From NCBI GenBank assembly GCA_024195585.1, contig SWBL01000274.1:1-64000 (forward strand): a DNA stretch of 64,000 bases. Direction: 5' to 3'. The notes under the pieces were generated by a model. That model had not been told where the DNA came from and made no database searches. It saw nothing but the letters and a program-made list of their open reading frames with translations. The DNA is from Aureobasidium sp. EXF-3400. Its lineage: Eukaryota; Ascomycota; Dothideomycetes; Dothideales; Saccotheciaceae. Both the position numbers and the translations under genes were made by a program. This document shows, piece by piece, positions 23,984 through 34,487 of the stretch (within the stretch, counting starts at the first letter, position 1; each line of letters opens with the position of its first letter).

Positions 23984-25564
23984 ATGGATTGCAACATGCT
24001 GCCGACCACTAACGACAAGAATTGCTCATCGACACCTCACACCAACTTCAGCAATCTATCTCTAGACACAATTCTCGCCATAGCCGATCAGCTTCCAACC
24101 TCCAGCGTCGTTTGTCTAGCACTTACCTGCAGACAGCTGTACGACAGTCGAAGTCTCTGGCACATCTCAGTCAAAAATTGGAATTGGCTTGCTTTTTCTG
24201 ATCTATGTGTGAATCTAGGATATGATTGTTGTCCGTGCGACGGGAACCACACCCATGATTGTCTCGACTTCGTCAAAATGCTAAGAAGAGACTTGCCCAC
24301 ATGTCTACTCTGCGAAATCTGCCGAAGGTTTCATCTAAAGCCCATGCCAAAGTCGTCGAGACCAGGAAGCGATTGGCTATTCTGTCCTAGAGCACCTCGG
24401 TCGGCAATGTGGATATGGTGGCCAGAGTACCGCGTGCGCCTGCAATTTGAGGATGTGCAAATGGTTATGAATCAGCATCGATGGGGTGGATCACACGGTG
24501 CACCTCTGTCCAGCATATCGATAGATACAGATTGGGAGGTCATGAGAGATTGTCGGTCTCGCTTGTTCTTAGGCAAGTTCAGCTTGGAGCCGGAGATCGT
24601 GGACGGGAACCTCTTGATTCATACCGAAGAACACGTCTTTTTCACGGCAAGACAACTCCGAGAGACCTCTGTCTACGCCATCACCGGCCCTATAGACGAC
24701 GCAATGCAGGCATTTGGGACGTGCAGACACGCTTCGGCAAGAACGCAACTGCAAGAGAGTATATGGTGGTTACTGATAGAATGCGTCTACCGCGCGAACA
24801 GAAAATGGCCAGTTGTAACTCCCCGTCACGCAAGAGAAGCACCAGGTTGGGAGAAATCCGAGATAGTACAATGTGCAGAATGCTGTACGTGTTCCTGCGT
24901 GGAAGTCGCCTACCATAACGACAGCTTCAGGCTCAGAGGATTCGTTGACAAGAAACACCGCACACCGGTTCAAGGTGTCGAGCTAATCCTACACTCTTGG
25001 ATGCATCTAGGGGATGGTGAGCACGCCTTGTCTTGGCTTAGTCTATGTCTGAGGCGAGGAACATTATACCCTGAGTGTATGTACCAGGAGGTCAAGAATC
25101 CAGATGAGGCATACAGGAAGGATAGGTTGCGCGAGGCCCGCGTGCGTTACGACCGGATAACCTTGTCTTCGGGTACCTTCGGACGTCCTTCACTGCTTCC
25201 TTCAAAGAAGTGCGTAGCGGCAATGGACTCATACGACCCCAAGCGCCGCGAACTCGAAGCTATCTTTTGTACTTACGATTTCAAATGCTCCGACATCTGC
25301 ACGACTATCTTGGTCGCAAGCGAACTTGGTCGCCCAGCAGTGAAAGATTACTTCGTCTCGCAAGCCGAATTCGAAAACCTGATGGCGGCCAGGGAGATCA
25401 TACGTGAGTACAAACACATTACTACACCTCAATGGATAGTGGAGGCATGGCTCTGGCTTGTGTTCTTCGACAAGCTGTTCTTTGGACTGCTTATTGGTAG
25501 CTCAGCCGATCCCGATGCAGTGTTTCAAAAAGTGCATGTATGGCCTTGGGACAAGCCGAGATGA
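23984..25564 (+). CDS. F-box domain protein
   Basis: Single exon, 526 aa from the ATG at 23984 (MDCNMLPTTNDKN). An F-box lies at about residues 22-58 (FSNLSLDTILAIADQL, then VVCLALTCRQLYDSR). Behind it comes a Cys/His-rich region typical of fungal F-box proteins of the C-CDG / CLLCEICRRFH type. The C-terminal part has no repeat that I recognise. F-box proteins usually link substrates to Skp1-Cullin ubiquitin ligases; the target is unknown. The frame is open for another 180 bases upstream but without an ATG, so the start is well placed unless there is an upstream exon. Confidence 0.8.
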   Translation: MDCNMLPTTNDKNCSSTPHTNFSNLSLDTILAIADQLPTSSVVCLALTCRQLYDSRSLWHISVKNWNWLAFSDLCVNLGYDCCPCDGNHTHDCLDFVKMLRRDLPTCLLCEICRRFHLKPMPKSSRPGSDWLFCPRAPRSAMWIWWPEYRVRLQFEDVQMVMNQHRWGGSHGAPLSSISIDTDWEVMRDCRSRLFLGKFSLEPEIVDGNLLIHTEEHVFFTARQLRETSVYAITGPIDDAMQAFGTCRHASARTQLQESIWWLLIECVYRANRKWPVVTPRHAREAPGWEKSEIVQCAECCTCSCVEVAYHNDSFRLRGFVDKKHRTPVQGVELILHSWMHLGDGEHALSWLSLCLRRGTLYPECMYQEVKNPDEAYRKDRLREARVRYDRITLSSGTFGRPSLLPSKKCVAAMDSYDPKRRELEAIFCTYDFKCSDICTTILVASELGRPAVKDYFVSQAEFENLMAAREIIREYKHITTPQWIVEAWLWLVFFDKLFFGLLIGSSADPDAVFQKVHVWPWDKPR

Positions 25565-25937
25565 TGGCTGTGTTCAACTATGAAATAGTCAGCATTAGGA
25601 TGCGGAAGGTGCTGAAGAGAAATCAAGAAAAAGGCGGTCTTCATAATACACAACTTTTCTTGAAACGGCAGCTTGTCCTCTGGAATAATAGGAAAAAAAG
25701 GTGATGAAAATTTCAAGTGTGCAAGGTATCCTAAGGAGAAAATGAAACAGAAAGCAATGAAAAAGGTCGAATAGGGACGACAGACGCGAACCAAGATTCC
25801 TGCTCTCGAAGCGCCTTAATGCTTTTCCCAACCCCAATCTCATGCCTCGCATTATGTACAACTCCTCGTCGTCGTCTTATTCATCCCACTATGCTGCTGT
25901 GGGCGTCGTATCCTAATCGTAACATCTCTTGCTTTGT
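25565..25937. other. Intergenic between convergent genes
   Basis: About 370 bp between the stops of the F-box gene and GUT2. Presumed 3' UTRs; A-rich stretches near 25690-25760 fit polyadenylation regions. Confidence 0.5.
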
Positions 25938-28302
25938 TTATTTATTGACTGGCGAATCGGCCGCGATGGTAGGGTTCTGACCGTGGGCGAACTTCGAGTC
26001 GGTTTCGAGGGTCTCTTGGGGCTTGTCTGTATGAAGTGTGTTAGCTGTGAAGTTTCCATGAGTAAACAATTGAAGATGAGCTTACCGTGACGAGCGTAGA
26101 GGTTGTATTCCTCGTCAGCGTACTTGCCGACCTTGCCAGACTCGACGTCAGAGCGTGTCAAAGAGAGCTTGCCCTTGGGCAGGCCCATACTGCCAAGGTA
26201 GTTGACAGCATCTTTCCACTCCTTGTCCTGTCTTGACTTGCTCCACTTGTACTCCTCGGTCATCATGTCAATAACCTTGGGCAGAGCCTCAAGAGCGGCC
26301 TGGGCGTTCAAGAAAGCGAGACGGGTACGGCGGGCAATAACGTCGACAGCGGTCTCGGCGTACTCGTGGCGCATAGCGTAGCGAACCTCGCCATCAACGA
26401 AGGGGTAGAGCTTAGAGATGCGCTTACCACGGACAGGGAAGCGATGCTCGGTAGGCTCGCAGAGGGCAGCGACTTGCCATGCACGATCACCGTAAGACTC
26501 GGCCAAGTGCTTGGCAACTTCGGTCTCGATTCCGTAGTGCTGGATCAGGTTGATGAAAAGAGTCTTGCTCCAGCCGTGGGCGCCAACAAGTCTGACCTGG
26601 TGAGTTTGACAGCTACCGTCAAGAGTGGCGGCATCTTTGAATCCCTCGGAACCAGAAACGGTAGGAGGGTTGGGAAGAGGACCGGTAGTAAGCTTGAACT
26701 CCTTGATGGCTTCGTCGACAGTCTCCTCGGCCATCTGGCGGTAAGTAGTCCACTTGCCACCAGAGCAGGTAATCAAACCGCTGTCGCTAGTGGTAACGAG
26801 ATGGTTGCGGACGAGACCTTCAGACTTGGACTTGTTAGGGTCGCGGACAAGAGGACGGATACCAGACCAGGCAGCAAGGACGTCGCCGCGGCGGACAGTG
26901 ATCTCGGGTTGGAGGTAGTTCTTGACTTCGGAGAGAATCCAGTTGATCTCCTCCTCGCCAGCGATGGGGTTCTGGTTAATGTCGCAAGGAGTGTCGGTAG
27001 TACCAGCAATGGTGTTGCCCTGCCAGGGAAGGAAGAAGATGACACGACCGTCAGAGGTGTGGGGATCAATCATACCCATGTTGGCGGGAGCGTAGTAACC
27101 GGGAAGAATAACGTGAACACCAGAGGAGGGAGCAACGATTTCGGGGACCTTCTGGTCGTCCATCTTGCGGATCGAGTCGGTGAAGGGACCAGTAGCGTTG
27201 ATGACACCCTTTGCACGAATGTTGAACTCATCGGAGCTGCCGTTGGCATCAGCGACCAGATCCTTGACGCGAGCGCCATTGAGTCTGCCATTCTCGTCCT
27301 TGGTGAGGGAGGTGACTTCAATGTGGTTGACAACAGTTGCACCGTAGAGAGCAGCGGTCATTCCGAGAGAGACGTTCATGCGAGAGTCGTTGTGAGCACC
27401 ATCTAGTACTGTCAGTACATCCTGACACAGAGAAATCGGCACACTAGGGAGACTTACCGTAGTAAACCAGAGCACCAACCAAGTTGTCTTTCTTCAGCAT
27501 GGGGAATGCGTCAAGAGCCTTGGACTTGGTCATGAAGTAAGAAGTTTCGATGTTTTCGGAACCAGCGAGGAAATCGTAGAACTTGGTGCCTGCCCAGAAG
27601 TAGGGAGCTTGCCACCACTTGTTGATAGGGATCATAATAGGGAGCCATGACGAGAGATGAGGTGCAGTGTCCAGGAAGAAACGACGCTCGCGGAGAGCCT
27701 CCTTGACGAGCTTGTATCTTTACGAGTTTATCAGCTTTTAGAGCAAATGCAAAATTGAGGACAGGGTAAACGCACTGGTTGTAATCGAGTTCCCAGACAG
27801 CCTTTTCGAGATATCTAACACCACCGTGGACGAGCTTGGTACTCTTGGAGCTAGTACCCGAGGCGAAATCGTCTCTCTCGACCATTGCGACCTTCAAGCC
27901 GCGAGTAGCAGCATCGAGAGCAATACCGGCACCGGTTGCACCAGCGCCAATGACCAAGAGATCGTACTCCTCACCCTTGCTGCCTTGGTTGTCGGCCTGG
28001 ACATCACCAGAAGAACCGGCAACAGCCTTGGCAACCTTGTTTCCTGCGTCCTTCAGGGCACCTGTCACGGCACCGGCTGAAGCTTTGAGGTCGGCGATTT
28101 GGGCAGCGCGAGACTTGATCTCAGGGAAGTTGGGAGGGTTGAAGATACCGCCCTCGCCGTAGGTGGGCGGCGGGACAGCAGCGGCTTCTGAACCAGGAAT
28201 CTCGCGAGGTCTGTAGATGGCGTAAAGACCGCCTGCACCGACGGCACCGGCGGCCGAGGCGTAGCCCAAAGCGCGGAAGAAACGATTCGATCGACTCGCC
28301 AT
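25938..28302 (-). CDS. GUT2: Mitochondrial FAD-dependent glycerol-3-phosphate dehydrogenase
   Basis: Four exons on the minus strand: 28302..27776, 27717..27458, 27402..26086 and 26026..25938, encoding 730 aa. Splicing joins LDYNQ to [13 protein letters not shown] to GAHNDSRMN, and YARH to DKPQETLE. The N-terminus is basic with one hydrophobic helix (about 11-30), fitting mitochondrial import and inner-membrane placement. The FAD site is [19 protein letters not shown] (about 113-131), followed by [24 protein letters not shown] later [11 protein letters not shown] and the C-terminal DAO-C-type domain are present. It oxidises glycerol-3-phosphate and passes electrons to ubiquinone (glycerol use and the NADH shuttle). 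Confidence 0.95.
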
Positions 28303-29323
28303 GCTCTGGTGGTTGTGAATGAAGGAGAAAGAGAGAGCACAGAGGGAGGGCGACGTGAAAAGGTTTCAAGGCAGGCACAAGGATTGCACTCTTGATGAGC
28401 GTCCGGCTATGATGCAACGGATGTCAAAGCTTGTGGGTATTCTCCACGCTGATGGAGGATTGAGTCGACAATCGTGGATGGAGCGGCCCTACCACGGTCG
28501 CTCCACTGGGTATTCTCCACGGGCAATTCTCGCATGCTTTGACAAGAATTGAGGGGCCGCATCCTCCTGGAGGCTGAAATATCGACCGAAAGGGCTCCAA
28601 TTTGCGATGCGCGCTCTTCCTTCCGCAGCTCGACGGCCGAATTCAGCGCCCGCAACGTCTGACATGTGAAAGAGCAGCTGCTCCCTTCACGGCCATCTGT
28701 CGCGCGTTTCCGCCAATCGGACTCTTTGCAGCACAAGGCCCCTGTGGCTTGGACACGCAAGATTTGGCTGATCAGCTTTCCATCTCTGCTTGGCACTCGA
28801 CGATCCTTTCTATCAGCAGTTTGAAAGCACCGATCCAACACGACGCCCTGCCACACCTTCTCCAGTCTTTTTGCTCCAACAATTTGTTTCCTCCAATTCG
28901 ATTCCCGTGGCGTCCGTCATACCCCGATCATTCTCGGCGCCTTCCTTGATTCGTTACCTCCCCGTGTTCAAAAGTATGTAACGCGTATAGCTATAGAAAT
29001 GCATGATACTACTAGGAAACTGGACAGTCCCGACTGAGAAGCAACCAAAATATGGATTCTCTACGGACAGCATTTGTCTCCAAATGAGATCGTGCCTTTT
29101 CATAGCGTGTACCTTACTCTGTGTTGTGGTCGGAGTATGATGGAAGTTACATACTTTTGAACACGGGGAGTCCCGGACTGCCATTGCACGTCTTCTTGGA
29201 AACTTCATATCGTATGCCTACCGACCTTCTATGAAACACGCACTGCTACATGCTCAGCATCAATTTTACACTGCCTTCCGTCCCTTCACGTCTAATCATA
29301 CTGTCTATTTTTTTTTATGCAGA
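28303..29323. other. Intergenic GUT2 promoter side, with MITE-like insert
   Basis: About 1.0 kb. It holds the upstream region of GUT2, the 3' region of the synthase gene and the inverted-repeat element at 28958-29170. No supported gene. Confidence 0.5.
28958..29170. mobile_element. MITE-like element with perfect 25-bp terminal inverted repeats
   Basis: The left end, 28958-28982 (CTCCCCGTGTTCAAAAG, continuing TATGTAAC), is exactly repeated in inverted form at 29146-29170. The 213-bp interior has no coding potential. It also has subterminal inverted similarity: GCTATAGAAATGCATGATAC on the left against GATCGTGCCTTTTCATAGC on the right. No obvious target-site duplication flanks it. A related element in opposite orientation is at 61012-61232. 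Size, TIRs and lack of coding sequence fit a non-autonomous DNA transposon. Confidence 0.8.
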
Positions 29324-30966
29324 TTACGCTTCTGCTGCCTTCAGCAAACCCTTCAAGTCAATACTCTTTGGTCTCTCGATTGGAAGACCCAATGCGCGGT
29401 CCCAGATGAGTTGCGCGAGCGGTCCAAGACCTCTGCTAACACCGAAAATGGCGGTGTAATACAGTGTCTCTTGGAATCCGTAGTGGTGGAACAATACTCC
29501 TGAACCAGAGTCGACGTTGGGGAATGGGTTCTTGGTCTGTCATGCTGTCAGAAATCCACGTCACTAAAAAAAAAAAAAAGAGTCGGATACAACATACCTT
29601 TCCGTGTTCAGTCAGCACGCCAGGTGCGATTTGCGAGTTTGTCCTGACAAGCTGGAACAAGCTGTTGTTCTTGATGTCTTCGTGAGCATCACCGAACGCG
29701 AGCAGAGCATCGAATCTAGGATCGGGCTTGCGCAAAACTGCGTGTCCGAAGCCGGGAATCACTCTTCCGCTCTTGAGTGTGCTCCACAAGTAATCCTTGA
29801 CGTCTTTTTCCGTAAAGTTGTCGCCGATGTGGTCTCGCATTTGCAGCATCCAACGAAGCACTTCCTGTGCTGCGAGACCGTGGAGAGGACCCGCAAGGCC
29901 TTGCAGGCCAGCCGAGTACGACAAGAAGGCATCTGAGAGAGCAGAGCCAACCAAGTGAGTCGAGTGTGCCGAAACGTTGCCTCCTTCGTGGTCACCGTGC
30001 AACGCGCAGTAGAGTCTGAGCAGATCCTGGAAGCCCTCGTTCTCCTTGCCGCCCTTGCCCAACATTGCAGCATAGTTGTAACACCAATCTTGCTCGGGGT
30101 CCGCCTGAGCGGGTAGAGCACCGCCGCCATGGTAAGAGTTCTGGTAAATCTTGGCTGCGATGGTAGGCAACTTTGCAATCAAGGAGATCGAGTCGTCAAA
30201 GGTTGGCTCCCAGTAATCGGCCTTGTTCATTCCCTTCTCGTAAGCCTTTGCAAAGACACTGGTCTTGTTGAGAGCCGACACTGCGCAGGCGAACTGGGTC
30301 ATGGGATGCATGTCCGCGGGGAAGTTGTCCAGCATTGTCTCGACATAGTCTGGCAAGGCGGCTTGCTCGGCCAGCTCGCGAGAGAACTGGCGCACCTGAT
30401 TGGTGGTTGGCACTTCACCTGTCAGTAGCAGCCAGAACATTGCCTCGGGCAACATTTCGGATCCAGTCTTGCCCTTGGGAAGCTGCTCCTGGCAGTCTTT
30501 GATGGTGCGGCCGTGGAAGCGGATTCCCTCGTTTGCATCGAGAACCGATCCTTCCCAGATCATGGCAGTGAGACCTCTAGTCGCGCTTAGCTCAACGAGA
30601 CAGACGAGTCTGAAGCAAAGAAGCTTACCTCATTCCACCCAAGGTGTTCTCAACTTTGACGCTACCAATGCTCTTGGATGCATGGCTCTTGACTTGCTTG
30701 AGGAGCTCGCGTTTGGCAGGGATGACCTTTGCGAGGGTGTCTTTGAGACTGGGTTCTGCGGCTGTTGCGAAGCCTTGTTCTGGCCAATCTGTTAGGTTCT
30801 TTGACCAAGATGCGGAACATTGAGAAGACATACGAGCTTGAGCAGGGCGGTAGTTGGTGGCCTGTTCACAGTCTCATCAGCACATCGAGTATACTAGAGA
30901 CGCAGTGTTGTTGCTGACCTTGACACTTCTTAGAGCCCTTAGGGCAGAGCGAGAGTTGTAAGCCAT
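29324..30966 (-). CDS. Mitochondrial citrate synthase family, probably 2-methylcitrate synthase
   Basis: Five exons on the minus strand: 30966..30919, 30861..30834, 30788..30629, 30576..29598 and 29536..29324, encoding 475 aa. A basic N-terminus ([16 protein letters not shown]) fits a mitochondrial presequence. Citrate-synthase catalytic residues are present: His311 (GPLHGLA), His357 ([10 protein letters not shown]) and Asp414 (PFPNVDS). No peroxisomal SKL end is present. The C-terminus [21 protein letters not shown] resembles yeast Cit3 (methylcitrate synthase) more than Cit1. The divergent neighbour, 300 bp away, is a 2-methylisocitrate lyase, which also favours 2-methylcitrate synthase (propionyl-CoA plus oxaloacetate). 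A plain citrate synthase remains possible. The last intron has a T13 tract. Confidence 0.88.
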
Positions 30967-31266
30967 GATGTGTCTATGTCCAAAACAAAGATTCAGGTAC
31001 CGTGTAGACAGTGGCAGGAAACTAGTCGAGGAAGAAGCAGCGTACCTATATTGAGGCTCCTCCACAGGCTAGGCCGCTGCGGGGAAGATACCTCGCTGCA
31101 GCCGTGGGGAGAGTCAACCTCGGTCGGCAGCTTCGGTTATGACGCGCCCGGAGTGATGGACCTTTGGCCGCAATATCCGCACGCCGACGGCAACAAGGAA
31201 ACATAGCCTGGTGCTGAGAGCTTCTTGTAGAGTTTTCGAATCTGCTACTCGTATACCATCCACACT
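30967..31266. promoter_or_regulatory. 300-bp divergent promoter, methylcitrate gene pair
   Basis: The two ATGs point away from each other with 300 bp between. The region is GC-rich in the middle. No known operator assigned; shared regulation is inferred from the arrangement. Confidence 0.55.
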
Positions 31267-33168
31267 ATGCGTCGAGCCACCATTCAGAGCCTGCAAAGGC
31301 GCCCATTGTCGAAGCTCCATCTGACGGCTCGTCCTGCTTCTCGCTTCATCTCATCAAGCTTGGTTCGCATGTCTGCCTCTATAAAATCCATCGATCCTCC
31401 TTTGCCTTCAGCAGAGCCAACCTCATCCTTCCAGCTCTTGTCAACGGAACAGAAGGTTGGGGAGTCTGAAGATGCTGTCTTCAATGATCAAGTAAAACAG
31501 GTCCAGGACTGGTGGGCTTCACCCAGATACAAAGGCATCAAAAGGCCCTATTCTGCAGAAGATGTCGTTAGTAAGAGAGGCACTCTGCAGCAAATCTACC
31601 CTTCCTCATTGATGGCTCGAAAACTCTTCAATCTTCTGGAGGAACGAGCTGCTAAGGGACAACCTGTACACACAATGGGAGCAATCGATCCTGTGCAAAT
31701 GACCCAGCAGGCACCTCACCAGGAAATTCTCTACGTCTCTGGATGGGCCTGCTCTTCCGTCCTGACCAGTACGAACGAGGTCTCGCCTGACTTTGGTGAC
31801 TACCCCTACAACACAGTCCCCAACCAAGTACAGCGTCTCTTCAAAGCACAGCAACTACACGACAGAAAACATTACGATGCACGAAGGAAGATGTCTGCCG
31901 AGGAGAGAAACAAGACGCCATACACTGATTACCTTCGACCAATTGTCGCCGATGGTGATACTGGACATGGTGGTCTTTCGGCAGTTTTGAAGCTGGCCAA
32001 ACTTTTTGCCGAAAATGGTGCTGCAGCTGTTCATTTCGAGGATCAATTGCACGGAGGCAAGAAATGCGGCCACTTGGCAGGCAAAGTTTTGGTCCCTGTT
32101 GGTGAACACATCAATCGCCTTGTTGCCACACGCTTCCAATGGGATATGATGGGCTGCGAAAACTTGATCATCGCGCGCACAGATTCCGAGAGTGGCAAGC
32201 TGTTGAGCAGCGCCATTGACGCCCGCGACCATGAATACATTCTTGGCTCGACGGAGGATATAGAACCTCTGGCAGAGACGCTTCAAGTCATGGAGATGAA
32301 CGGTGCAACTGGTGCAGAGATTGATGCTTACGAGGCCAAGTGGGTCAAGGAGCATAAATTGGTCACTTTCGACGAGGGTCAGTCACGACGCATCCATGGA
32401 ATATACATTTGCTAACGTTCACGTTATAGCTGCTATCGCTCACATCAAGGCTAAGACATCTGACTCGAACAAGGTCGCCAAATACGAGAGCGAGATATCC
32501 GCGAACCGTAACAGACCTCTAAACAGCCGTCGCCAGCTTGCCGCATCCATCGCAGGGTCTCCTGTCCAGTTCAGTTGGGATGTCCCGCGAACCAAGGAAG
32601 GTTTCTACCACTACCGCGCCGGACTCCCCGCAGCAACGAAGCGAGCTATCGAGTTTGCTCCGTTCGCTGATTTGCTGTGGTTGGAGACTGGAGATCCAAG
32701 CGTGCAAAAAGCTGCGGGCTTTTCCAAGGAGATCAGAGAGGTGCATCCTGGAAAGAAGCTCGTTTACAATCTCAGCCCTAGCTTCAACTGGATGGGACAC
32801 GGTTTCTCAGAGGACCAGTTGAAGAGTTTCATCTGGGATTTGGGCAAGGAAGGGTAAGCAACTCATACGTGATAGGTGATGACCAACTCGACTGACACAT
32901 TTGCAGATTTGTTCTTCAGCTCATCTCCCTTGCCGGCCTACACAGTACCGCCACAATCACCAATGAGCTCGCCAAGGGATTCAAGACTGATGGCATGTTG
33001 GCGTATGTCAATTTGGTTCAACGTCGTGAACGAGAACTTGGCTGCGATGTACTCACGCACCAGAAATGGAGCGGTGCAAGTTACCTCGATGGCATTCTGG
33101 GCAGTATCCAAAGTGGTAGCAGCAGCAGTAAGAGTATGGGTGAAGGTAACACAGAAGGAAGTTTCTAG
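31267..33168 (+). CDS. Mitochondrial 2-methylisocitrate lyase
   Basis: Three exons: 31267..32377, 32430..32853 and 32907..33168, encoding 598 aa. The N-terminus is rich in Arg/Ser/Leu without acids ([20 protein letters not shown]), a mitochondrial presequence. The isocitrate-lyase superfamily signature is [20 protein letters not shown] (about 265-284, catalytic Cys267). HLAGK with the presequence and FQWDMMG matches fungal methylisocitrate lyase (MclA / yeast Icl2) rather than glyoxysomal isocitrate lyase, which has HMGGK. It cleaves 2-methylisocitrate to pyruvate and succinate. There is no peroxisomal targeting tripeptide at the end (NTEGSF). Length is about that of known fungal enzymes. Confidence 0.9.
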
Positions 33169-33962
33169 GCAGACACGTCAATCGAGCTCATATCTGAGGT
33201 CGATAGAGCTTGATGCTGCCGGATATTCACTCCACATACTATACGAAACACAACAATAAACAGTCTACATTACGCGAATATGATGTTGTTTCCCATGTGT
33301 CAATGAAGCAGTAGTCGCCGCCTCCCCGATGCAAAGCCTCTGGATGAGGATATTGGTGGTATGACCCTGACCAATTCCAAAAGTCATTGTGAAGGAGCGC
33401 ATGATATGATCAAGATGAATTTTCGTGTTGCTTCGAACATATACTATTGCTAAACACCTGCCTCATGCTCTTGGAGGTGTGTTTATGGCGCGCTCGGCAA
33501 CAAGAGTGTTGTGCAGATTTCCGACTTCGGCTGAGTTAGATATGAGACCTCATGAGTGAGATATTTTGTCCCCATGCTCCAATGTCACGGGCATGCAAAG
33601 ATCAATGTTTCATTTGCTCACCAGATATAAAACAAGCTTCTCCAGGCTCCAGCTCTTTTCCTCCCTCGAAACACAACATCCCTTGTCTTCTTCTCAAAAA
33701 CAATATTCGGAACAACTGATATTGCCAACGAGAATTTCATCAAGACAACAAGATTTGGCATTCGGTATATCTTCTTCAAGAGCTCTAACACTCTTGCTGT
33801 CGAAATACAAAGTCTGTTTCCAGGCGAGTACCTTGAGGTTGAGTAAACTTGCCATTTCACCATCGCCATCACCACCATCACCAACCATCACCACAAATCC
33901 TCTGCCACCCCAAACACCAACAACACCTACACCCTCTCACCACACCAAGCACGACAATCAAA
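33169..33962. other. Intergenic with CA-rich leader
   Basis: About 790 bp. The last 110 bases before 33963 are almost free of G and built of CAC/ATC/ACA triplets (CACCATCACC repeats), a leader pattern typical of expressed fungal genes. Confidence 0.5.
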
Positions 33963-34487
33963 ATGTGCCACCACTTTGCCCGCTCTTGCAGTCCCATCAT
34001 CCGTACCCGTTGTATGAGAAGGGTAAGCCAGTTCTCTCAAGGCACCGGAAGGATTTGCAAAATCATCTACGTTAGCGCCATCAGCAAAGGCGTCTACGAA
34101 GGCAAGTTGAGTAATGGGGAGCCATTTGCAATCACTAAAGCCGAAATCCGTGCAGAGCCGAAGACTTACCAGCTTCGCAAGGAGCCGGGTCATCACAACT
34201 GCTATCGGCTGGTATGCAGATTGGTTGAAAGTTATCGCGAGCTGAGAGCCATCGGAGCAGCCTGCGGTCCCAAGCAGAGAGATATGCCGAACAGGGCCAA
34301 AACGGTTTACCACTTGTGTAATGGTGAGAGAGTTACAGATTTGGAGTTGAAACAAGACGAGGATGTCGCGAACTACGACATCGTCGCGATCAAAGACTCT
34401 GACGGTGAGATAACAAGGAAGTATCTCAGAGAGACGTGTTGGATACCGGTCGACGACGCCACCCCTTCCGATCGAGACGAGGATTGA
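33963..34487 (+). CDS. Small hypothetical protein
   Basis: Single exon, 174 aa, with the ATG (MCHHFARSCSPI) directly after a CA-rich leader ending CAATCAAAATG. The N-terminal 30 residues carry scattered Cys, His and Arg; the rest is mixed and hydrophilic. No family recognised. An antisense frame of 214 codons (34571-33927) overlaps it; I prefer the plus strand because of the leader and start context. Confidence 0.45.
   Translation: MCHHFARSCSPIIRTRCMRRVSQFSQGTGRICKIIYVSAISKGVYEGKLSNGEPFAITKAEIRAEPKTYQLRKEPGHHNCYRLVCRLVESYRELRAIGAACGPKQRDMPNRAKTVYHLCNGERVTDLELKQDEDVANYDIVAIKDSDGEITRKYLRETCWIPVDDATPSDRDED

Noticed and set aside
26366..27406. 346-codon open frame on the plus strand
   Set aside because: It lies wholly antisense to GUT2 exon 3 and reflects codon bias of that gene; no domain is visible.
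31267..33168. Glyoxylate-cycle isocitrate lyase
   Set aside because: The KKCGHLAGK signature and N-terminal presequence point to methylisocitrate lyase; no peroxisomal tail is present.
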